Below the pieces are notes generated by a model that saw only the letters and a list, made by a program, of their open reading frames with translations, did not search any database and was not told the origin of the DNA. The translations under genes were made by a program, and so were the position numbers. Positions 56,070 through 64,000 of a DNA stretch of 64,000 nucleotides are shown piece by piece. The DNA comes from Panicum virgatum (Eukaryota > Streptophyta > Magnoliopsida > Poales > Poaceae), in the NCBI RefSeq assembly GCF_016808335.1, contig NC_053141.1, forward strand, positions 19,723,756 through 19,787,755. Reading direction: 5' to 3'. How positions within the stretch are numbered: position 1 is the first letter of the stretch; every line of letters starts with the position of its first letter.

Positions 56070-57623
56070 TGTTGGCGCCTACCAGCGTCACCACCGGAAA
56101 ACAGCGATGATGCCCGTGGATGCCAATTGGGGTGACAAGTATTTCATGAACCACGAATAAATCTGCAAGCACACGGAATACCTCTGTAGCATTTTACCCG
56201 GGAGTATACCGGGGTGTCATTTATATTTCCACATGGAAGGCAGTGAATGAAGAGATATAGACTAGTTGATAAACTTTATCTCGATCGGATATTCAAGTGC
56301 ATAAATAGGGGTAAGATAGATAACATGGTAGGAGGTAGTGTGACACACACACACACACAACTACCCTCAGGATAAATAAATAAAAGAAGATGCTATAGGC
56401 CGGGAGCAAGGCAGAAGTTAGAGCTCGAGTCAACTGTGCTAGGCTAGCTATATCTATGCTATCTTATGGTTATATCGTTAGAGATTAAACTACACAACAT
56501 GGAGACTGCTATTGAAGCAACGAAAGTTGCCCGTACACCCCGACATCTTTATGTACCTCCTACCCCCCATACTGAACGTGGAGGATTACTAGGGCTCGAA
56601 CAAGGTTGTCACCACCTGCTGGCTACCTCTACAAACCGTGGGTATAGTTGACATCCAGCAACACTTAGCTGATCTAGACACCATGTCTACACTATTAAGC
56701 AATACTCTAGTATCCCGCACGAAGCCCCCACCCTACGGATGGACAGACATCATACTAGAGCAAACATACGAATACTGGAGCAGTTGATAGAGTTATAAGG
56801 CCGATATGTTAACCATCGCAAGCACAGGGCGATCATGCAATGCAAGCATCGTATGATAATGCAACCAAATCAAGAAGCATATATCTGATAACTCAGAACA
56901 TACTTCGAGCAGATATCGGTAACCATAGTCTAATTCTATTACAAATGACCGAATATTACAAGAGAGAACTAGAGATGAACCCATACCAGAACTCCCGAGC
57001 AACTTCGGCGACTCGATGATTACTAAACTCCTCCTAAACTCCACTAAGCCTATAGACTACAAAAGATAAACTTGAGAAGAGAGGTGAGCGTGGTGTGTGT
57101 ATGTGTGTGTGTGTGTGTGTTCATTCTCTACCCCCTCCCCTTGTATTTATAGCAGGGAGCCACGGGGTTTCTGCAGCTCATCCTAGGCAAACCGACGTAG
57201 GGGACCAATGAGACGACGCTACGTAGCAACCTGAAGGCGGTAGGGCCCATGGGCGGGTCGGCCGACCGGGCTGGTCGGCCGACCAGGGTGGTCGGCCGAC
57301 GGCCCTTGGCCACCTACTGCGCCCGAGCTTTGGTTAGTGGGTTGTCCTGGGCCTCCCCTTGTCTGAACGTTGAGGTAGAGCCTGTCTTGATTAGAATTGC
57401 TGTGGTTCTTGGGCTACATTTGGTCCGTCTGAGCCTGAATCGGTGCTCTGATAATTTTTGTGATTTTATGTCGGGCCAAAGTGTGCTTGCAACCTGCATT
57501 TTAGCTCAAAAACTCATCTTGCATTTTCTGATTATTTAGATAAAGATGCGTGTAAGAAATGCAAACTCTCATGATTTTTTGATCAAGTTGACGCCTGAAA
57601 ATGGTCGTTAGTGAGCGTCAACA
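56070..57623 (-). repeat. Athila-like 5' LTR
   Basis: 1554 bp, uninterrupted partner of 43344-46056. Contains CA and GT microsatellites (56342-56360; 57088-57120), TTGTATTTATAGCAGGGAGC (57142-57161) as a likely promoter segment, and a tandem GGTCGGCCGACC run (57255-57300) that is longer than in the partner. Confidence 0.9.
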
Positions 57624-57775
57624 GCCTTCTATGCCTCATATCAACTGCCCCTTTTACACCCAGCCGCTGCACAATAGGGTCTGCTCAACCTGGATGTGGA
57701 GGACTCGCCAAGTGAAGAAAATCATGAGTTGTCATCTGAAGATGACAAGACACCTGCATTGATTACTGTAATTCC
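57624..57775 (+). pseudogene. Continuation of the element D accessory exon
   Basis: Reads on from the exon opened at about 43313. The frame gives YASYQLPLLHPAAA, then a stop, then LNLDVEDSPSEENHELSSED. The acidic tail and the clean join across the Athila-like insertion support one former exon. Confidence 0.5.
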
Positions 57776-58793
57776 TTCGAACCAAGCGTGCCAGTCAACT
57801 TGACCAGTAAATTGACAAGGAATCGGTAAACTTTAGATCTAAGAGCGTATCGGCTAAATTTTCGAATATCCCACACACGGCATATCGGCAAGCTTTGCCG
57901 ATGCAGAAAACGACAAGAATTGAGTGAAGCTTTCAATATGAAGCGTAGAGTATCGTAGAGAGGTGCAAAAACATATGGATAGATTTAACCGACACAAGAA
58001 ACGACAAATCGGCCAGAGCAGTCGATTGCACACGTGTAACAATATAAAAGATACGAGTGTGTAACTTGAATAGATCTAATAGGCTTTTGTGTAGATTTTG
58101 ATGATATCACAAGATTCAGCAGCCGAATGAACGTGTTCCAAGATGGATATAGATATGATAAAAGCTAAAACAATAGGAAAAACCTATAAATCTGGCAAAT
58201 ATCGATAAATTGTGAATCAATCTAGATGAGACAACAGTGATGCGCCAGAAATCAAAACCTAGATAAGATTTTATAACTATTCAATAAATCTAAATGAAGT
58301 AACACTGATGTGCCAGTAAACTAAAGGTTAGACCTACTCGGTAAATGAAAACTCACCAGCAAATCAAGTTGCTCGAAAGTGAAGCTTCTTTGACCGGCTC
58401 GAAAGAACTCGCAGAGAAGAAAATAGCGAAGTCGCCGACGAGAAAGTAAATTGCAAGGAAGTTGGAAAGGGTTTGTTTGAATTGATGTGTATCAACCTCT
58501 CTCAGGTCCCATACAACTACTATTTATACTCTAAACTAAACAACTCCTAGCCGATTATGGCTAATACATATCATAACATAAAAGAAGAAAATTCCTCAAT
58601 TAAAACAAACCGAATCAAAACGGGACTCCACTAGAATCTTGAATAAATTCAGATACTCCTTCGGCTAAAAGAATCCTCATCGGCAACTGCATTATCGGCC
58701 GATCTCTGTGTCGCACATGCTGGCACCTTCCAAATCAGCATCCTTTCCCCATTCCAAGTCTATCTTGACACGTGTCAAAAAAACGACGTCAAC
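57776..58793 (-). mobile_element. Tat element C 3' LTR
   Basis: On - it starts TGTTGACGTCG at 58793 after a purine tract (AAACTGGAGGGCATT). It shares GTGCCAGTCAA(C/T)TTGAC (57790) and other phrases with the element A LTR, so it is a related family. The outer end near 57776 is approximate and may be truncated. Confidence 0.72.
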
Positions 58794-58939
58794 AAATGCC
58801 CTCCAGTTTTGGAGTAATATATCTTTTTTCTCCAAAACTTACTCCAGTTATGATTGCCTTTCTGAACCAATGCCTCAAACAGTGTTCAAATCATTCCTCG
58901 TACCTCATGCAGGCGGCGCATCAAATTTCCATTATACCC

Positions 58940-60222
58940 CTCAAGGCAAACACTATAAATATCCCATTCCACTATTCCATCTTCTCCACCGCACCCCTTC
59001 TTGAGCACCTCCTCCTTTCTCTTTCCTCAAGAACGAATCTGTTCCGTTGCTTCCAAAATCCCGTGCAGACTGCTTCTCTTGGCGTTAAAGATTCATCACC
59101 TTCTCCGGCAATGGCTTCCCTCTCCGAAATCCCCCGAGTACGATACTCTCTTTCTCCTGCTATCATTCGCCATTTCTGCTCTCATACTTATCACACCACT
59201 GTATAATCATTCCGATAGCAGAGCAACCTAGCATGATCTGCCTAGACCCTATGGGTGATCCAGATCCAACCGATCTGATAAACTTGGAAACCAATAGGAT
59301 CCCATTCAAGACCGCCAACATGAATTTAGATTGGTCTCAGACCTTCAGATCTTCGCCGAGCCCCACCCCAGGATGGAGGAACTGGTTCCGCCGTATGGCA
59401 TCTCTGCATCAGACTCAATGGCATGCTTACTACATAGGGCAATGCATAACCCTATCCTTATCAGAGATGATCAGGAATGAGCCGATGCTCGTATCGGCTT
59501 CATATTTTTTTGTCAGATGCGCTGAATGCCTTCTTATTTGGCCACGGGCCAATGACACCAACTCTGCTAGACATTTTGATGCTAAGGGCAGTCCCAACCC
59601 AGACTCTACCATGGAGTCTAAGTATATTTATAGTCCTCTATTTATAGCTTTTTTGCTGATGTGGCACCCTAATTATTGAAGAGAGAAGGAAAAAAAACAA
59701 GACTTGGTTTCTAGATAAGACCTCAAGTCTACGCGCCCTTCAATGCCCAAGAAGCCAGGGAGACTCCCATTGTGGAGGGGGCGTGGAGTCCATGGATCTT
59801 GTGATGAAAGAAAAACAATAAATGATTTTATGTATAGAAACTACTATTACACACTTTGCATTGGGAAGTATAGTTTCTTGTGATGGAGTCTTTGATGCTT
59901 AAGACTCTACGAGTGAAATCTGCATTGGGACTGCCCTAACTGGCTCAACATTATTGCTCTCAACTGATCCTATGACCTCCTATCCAAGACCAACTCCAGA
60001 CTTGAGACCAGAAATATTGGAGGTTGGAAAGGCTATATAGATAAATATTCCAAGTCTAGAGCTGTGGACCATAGGGAACATGTTGCCTTCCAACACCTTA
60101 AAAATGGCATAAACACTAGCAAACGGCAATCAAATCCTACTTGGGAAAAACCTCCTTGGATCAGTGTACCTGTCGTGGTGTGGCAAACCACAGCTGGGTG
60201 GTGGAAGGCACCCGCCTAAGCC
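58940..60222 (+). pseudogene. Accessory gene of Tat element C
   Basis: A TATA box (CACTATAAATATCCC) at about 58949-58963 precedes a leader and an ATG at 59111 (MASLSEIPR). A probable short intron (59139-59220) is followed by MICLDPMGDPDPTDLINLE and PGWRNWFRRMASLHQTQWHAYYIG. The W-WF-RM-HW spacing recalls the plant mobile/aminotransferase-like domain of grass transposon proteins. The frame is split by a Tourist-like MITE (59586-59936) and continues beyond it toward the C-terminal PPWISVPVVWQTTAGWWKAP, ending in TAA near 60218. Broken by frame shifts. Function unknown. Confidence 0.6.
59586..59936. mobile_element. Tourist-like MITE with TAA target duplication
   Basis: A 351-bp element with inverted ends GGGCAGTCCCAA and TTGGGACTGCCC (TIR of 12 bp or more) and TAA on both sides (59583-59585; 59937-59939), the target preference of PIF/Harbinger elements. 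It interrupts the accessory gene of Tat element C. No ORF. Confidence 0.9.
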
Positions 60223-60229
60223 CAGAGGC

Positions 60230-61206
60230 TGAGTACTCGGGGGTTAGCTAGTGACTAGTTTAATCTCGCTCAAGAACACGATGAACACAGCAGGATTTAG
60301 AGTGGTTCGGGCCGCCAGAGCGTAATACCCTACGTCCACTGTGTGTTGTATTGCCTTGCCTTGAGAGAGTCCGCGAGAGCTTGTGTCGTGTGTTCTCGTG
60401 TGTCTCCCTTTTATATCTCAAGGGGACGCGTACATGGCCGTTGGGTCCCCGACAGGTGGGCCCAACGATGTAGTACAAGATAACGCACTGTTCATAATTA
60501 AGGCGTCACAGGCGAAGGAGATCTCTCTCCTGGATCTCATTATCTGCTCCTGGAGTTCCCCGTTCAGCGTGTCTAGGCGCTGTCTTGTCGGAACGGCGCC
60601 AGGCATAGCTAGCGGCGTTGCCTGCCATGTAGCTGAACGGGCCGCATAGCTCGCGGCGTAGGCGGCATGATGGAAAAGTGTCGTGCCGTCGTATCCAATT
60701 AATGCGGCAGACGGGCTCTGCGCGGGTACGGCACAGGCGGCTGCACTGTGTACCTTGGTAATACGCGGTGCACAGTGAGGCCTGACAAAGGCTGTCCCAC
60801 GTGCCGCGGCGACAGAGCACGCCTCAACCATCCGCATTAAATGCGGTGGGTGGACGAGTCTTCCAGCAAAAGACTCGCGCACGAGCCCGCGCCCGTGCCT
60901 CCGAGACACGTGGCGGCTCCGGACCCCCACGCGGTAAGGGAGGTCCGGATGGACGCAGGAGGTCCCGGACCCCTATGGGGGGTCCGTGGCCTCGGCTGTC
61001 AGCTCAGAGCTTCCCTTCCTTAGGGACACGTGGCGTCTCTGGACCCATCCCCAGGCGGGGAACGGGTCCGGTGCCGTTGGCCTGGTGAGGAAAGAGCCTG
61101 ACCCGTGGGGCCTGGCTACTCCGTCCTTTGCGCGCTGTTACGGATAACTACGCGGGTCCTGCCATGCCGCAGTAAGAGTGGGTATCCCTGCTACAGGGTT
61201 CCGACA
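60230..61206 (-). mobile_element. Tat element E 3' LTR
   Basis: On - it begins TGTCGGAACCC at 61206, preceded by the purine tract GGGCCCGGGGGCCAC. In + view the outer end is probably TGAGTACTCGGG at 60230. Contains GGTTCGGGCCGCCAGAGCG (60305), typical of grass gypsy LTRs, and TTTTATATCTC (60409). The rest of the element extends beyond the window on the right, so the target duplication cannot be tested. Confidence 0.75.
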
Positions 61207-61833
61207 GTGGCCCCCGGGCCCACCTTGGGGGAGGTACAAACCCGCAGGTGGGGCCACTACTGCAATTTGGCTCTGCATAGCTTGAAGCTTCTTACTGCAG
61301 GGGTCTTGACCAGCTTTGACCACCCATCGGGTTGTTTGCTGCCTCATCACATCGCAACGGCTTACTGACTCATGGCCCCCACGCACAGTGGTTCACCTAG
61401 TCACGCGCGTGACGCTCGGCATCGTTGCGGCCGGAGTAAACGGAACATTTACCACCGGCGCAGTTCCCGAAAAGCTCGGCCACGCCAGCGCTTAATACGC
61501 GCACGTCAGCTCAGCATCCGCCTCGCTTCGCGCGTGGGCGACGGTTTAGATCCTGCCTTTTCACACCTTTGTTGGTTACCCGCTCTCCCTGACAGATGGG
61601 CCTGGGCCCCCTTGTCATGGACTGGCGGTTAACACCAAGTGCGGGCGTCGCTTGGGTTCCAGCGACGGTTCTGGGGCGCGCCGGTTGAGTCAGGCTTTAT
61701 AATGGGGCGAACCGCATACTGCGGTTACTTTCCCGCATTCGCCTTCTTCCTTCCAACCTTTGCGCCCCTTTGCCTTCGAGCTTTCGTTGCCCCTTGCTCC
61801 CCCACGCAGATTGTTCTTCACCTCCACAGAGAG
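61207..61833. other. Leader region of the element E accessory gene
   Basis: Between the polypurine tract and the ATG at 61834. GC-rich, no motif-bearing ORF. TTTATAATGGGG near 61696 could be the TATA region. Confidence 0.5.
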
Positions 61834-64000
61834 ATGGCATCCCTTGTTCATCCCCGCCGGTTCCAGACCGAGGAAGAGTTGAACACGGTGCGCCGCCTGC
61901 TTGGGTGGAGTGCACAGAAGACCGGCTGGGGGGTCCGAGCAGGCTCGGTTCCCCTCGGCAACCTCCGCGACGGGGAATTTGTGCTATTCACCTCGCACAT
62001 TTCCACCGGCGTGGGGCTGCCGATCTCTTCGTTCCTGCTGTTGCTGCTGGAAGACTTCGGCCTCCAGCTTCAGCACCTCACGCCCCACTCCCTTCTCCTG
62101 GCGTCCATCTTCGTCCATTTGTGCGAGATGTTCGTGGGAGTGCGGCCCTGCATCATCCTCTTCCGCTACTTCTTCATACTGGTGAAGTCCAGGAGGGCGA
62201 AGGATGAGGTGGGGGCGTATTACTTCCAGACAAGGAGTGACCTGCCGACGCCTTACATTCCCGGCCTCACTGGCGGGAGGTGGGAGGAATGGCGCAGGGA
62301 TTGGGTGATCGCCACCACCGAAGCTAACGAGCGCCTCGCCCTGCCGACCGAGGGACCCGCTACCGACCGTGCATCCTGGAGGGCCAAGCTGATCCTGCAG
62401 CCGGATTTCAACTCCATGCTGGGCAAGATCAGGTCGCTTGCGGAGAGCGGCCTCACCTCGCTGCACGTGCTCGGAGATTTCTTGAAGCGCCAGATCGCCC
62501 CCCTGAAGCAGAGGCCGCGCCCTGCTTGGAACTTCACCGGGCTCAACGACTGCAGCAGGACCCACCGCGGAGAGGGGAGCGATCTAACCCAGGAAGCCTT
62601 TTGAGGTCCTGGTGTGGGCGGTGGCGGGGGATGCCTTCATCCCGGAGAACCTGATCCTCCCCTATTGTGCTGTCCCCCTCTGCGAGGACTTGCACCTGAG
62701 GACCGCGGTGCTGGCCACCCTGCCGACTCTCGACGATGGTGGGCTGGCCGCACGCCAGACCGGAGGCGACCCGAACCGTGGGATCCGGATCCCTAGTGCG
62801 CCCGGGAATCAAGACGTGCCGGATGTCGCAGGGTCCGGCCTTACCGCCAAGGGCAAGCAGGCCGTGGCTAGGAGCACCGCTACGAGCGGTCCCAGCCAGG
62901 CCCGGGGCAGCTCCGGCAGCGGGGCGACGCGACCTTAGTTTGGGAGCCCGCCGTGAAGCGCCAGATGTCCGCCGAGGACGCGGGCCAAGGCAGCTCCCGG
63001 GCCCCCAGCCAACGTGGGACCTCCGGGGTGGATGCACTGCCACCATCACCGCCGAGAGACACCTCCCTCCGGTAGCATCAGCAGCAGCGGCAGCCACGGG
63101 AGCATCAGCAGCAGCAGCAGGAGCAGCCACAGGTGCAGCAGCAGCAGAAGCAGTCGTCGGGCCTCCGCGGACGCTAGAGACCCACCGTCACAGGGTTAGT
63201 GCTACTCTGGCCACATCCCTTATTCTCGGTGCTCCGCTTTATGCTGAAAGCTCCTTCTCTTTGTTGCCAGGGCTCCTCGCCCAAGCATCTCTTCCACCAT
63301 CGCCGACTCAACGGCTGGTGTCCAGGCGACCGTGAACTCGGCGGCGACAGCGGCTGCGACGGCGGGTGCGGGATCCTCGGGTGCAGCGACCTCTGCCAAC
63401 ACGGTGGTAACCGATGCGGTGGTGACGGGCGCGCCATCACCAGGCTCAGGAGTGCCCAACGCTGCAGCGGCGGATGCGCCTGTGGCGAGCGCGGCAGACG
63501 CAGCGGTGGCGGAGGTGTCGGTGCAGGGCGCTGCCGCGCCGGACACAGCGGCGGCGGTGGCGCCGGTGCTGGGCGCAGCCACACCCGACACAGCGGCGAT
63601 GGAGGCGCCGGTGCTGGGCGCAGCCGCGGCGAGCACAACGGCTACTGATGCTCTGATGCCTGCACCGAAAGCTCCCACCTCCAGCTCTGGTCCTGTTGCA
63701 GAGGAGTTGGAGGTGGTCTTTGGCAGGCAGCTCCTGCAGCTCCAACCCCTGGAGGAGGAAGCGACTCCCCTTCCCCAGGTGCTGGTCCAGGTCCGGCGAT
63801 CGATAGAGGAGGCAACCTCCTCCGTCGAGGCGGCCTTCCGGCGGGAGTGGGCTGCTCTGGGGAGCGAGCGCCAGCGCCTCTCCGACTAGCACACCCGCCT
63901 GGAGGCGCACACGAAAGCTGAAGCCTCCCATGCTGTGGAAGTCCGGTCCAAACTCAAGGCTGACCAAGAGGCCTACCGGGCCAACCTTCGAAAGGTGTTT
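61834..64000 (+). pseudogene. Accessory gene of Tat element E (putative gypsy-type transposon protein)
   Basis: ATG at 61834 (MASLVHPRRFQTEEELNTVRR). The globular domain follows with GEFVLFTSHISTGVGLP, LLLASIFVHLCEMFVGVRP and a W-x-W region (GRWEEWRRDWVIA). This is the family known in grasses as putative gypsy-type transposon protein. A run of four T at 62598-62601 shifts the frame before a stop at 62602-62604. The next frame continues VLVWAVAGDAFIPENLILP to 62938, then breaks again. A probable acceptor (TTGTTGCCAG, 63270) opens an Ala/Pro-rich exon with 45-bp repeats and an acidic helical tail, with TAG at 63887-63889, then runs off the window. Role unknown; read antisense to its element. 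Confidence 0.78.
63510..63645 (+). repeat. 45-bp coding repeat, about three units
   Basis: Encodes a 15-residue motif close to APVLGAATPDTAAME, with GGTGCTGGGCGCAGCC at 63566 and 63611 as the clearest pair. A (CAG)n run lies just upstream (63080-63150). Both lie in the element E accessory gene. Confidence 0.75.

Larger units (their letters stand above)
43344..57623 (-). mobile_element. Athila-like gypsy element, gag-protease only, with nested insertions
   Basis: LTRs TGTTGGCGCC...GCGTCAACA (+ strand view) at 43344-46056 and 56070-57623. The flanks GCCAT (43339-43343) and GCCTT (57624-57628) fit a target duplication with one change. Next to the right LTR the - strand reads TGACGCCGTTACCGGGG (about 56046-56062), resembling the Asp-tRNA primer site of Athila-type elements. 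Next to the left LTR a purine tract (CTTGGGGGATCT) marks the 3' end. The interior has gag and protease (53640-55924) but no reverse transcriptase, RNase H or integrase. A Sirevirus-like element (46174-52445) and a solo LTR (44382-45541) are nested in it. Confidence 0.9.

Noticed and set aside
60171..60230. TGTCGTGGTGTGG considered as the outer end of the element E LTR
   Set aside because: This stretch reads in frame as the C-terminal part of the element C accessory protein, so the LTR end was placed at about 60230 instead.
62543..63130. 195-codon frame on -
   Set aside because: Antisense of the Ala/Gly-rich accessory gene of element E; no motif of its own.

Overview
This window is nuclear DNA of a grass, probably a panicoid cereal relative, although the species cannot be fixed from sequence alone. 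The signs are GC-rich plant coding sequence, plant-type introns, a Tourist-like MITE with TAA target duplication, a CACTA fragment with the grass-type subterminal repeat, and several grass-typical LTR families: Ty1/copia, Sirevirus-like, Athila-like and Tat-like. I see no rRNA, tRNA or CRISPR. No host gene is intact. Two housekeeping genes survive only as pseudogenes in a sea of nested transposons.

Left part (1-9.5 kb): a decayed Ty1/copia pol with its 3' LTR start, a probable solo gypsy LTR, then a UDP-glucose 6-dehydrogenase pseudogene. That pseudogene keeps its TATA box and 5'-UTR intron but has one stop and two frame breaks. Downstream, a diverged tandem duplication (about 6.85-9.54 kb) has been opened by a hAT-like element with a perfect 8-bp target duplication and by a solo LTR with a perfect 5-bp duplication.

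Middle-left (9.5-16.5 kb): a complete but dead Mutator-like element inserted in the second copy of that duplication. It has long terminal inverted repeats, a seven-exon transposase gene on + and a convergent gene on - whose product resembles a Myb/SANT-like DNA-binding protein.

Centre (18.2-28.5 kb): an arginine decarboxylase pseudogene with TATA box and a 5'-UTR intron that holds a MITE. Its coding exon is split by a solo Sirevirus-like LTR, a 5.5-kb Ty1/copia element and a CACTA fragment. Inside the copia element sits the strangest object in the window: a run of at least eight hairpins with different stems but the same loop motif (ACCAACG).

Right part (28.5-64 kb): intergenic DNA made of nested retrotransposons. 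Four Tat-lineage elements lie on - and each carries an accessory gene on +. One of these accessory genes (32593-33382) still reads through three exons. A gag-protease Athila-like element (43344-57623) interrupts one Tat accessory gene. It has itself been hit by a gag-only Sirevirus-like element (46174-52445) and by a solo LTR (44382-45541). Another solo LTR (38160-41284) contains a second LTR of its own family. Three more inverted-repeat elements lie between them.

Most element boundaries are supported by target-site duplications that I could read directly. Family names rest on recognised protein motifs and element layout, not on a database search.
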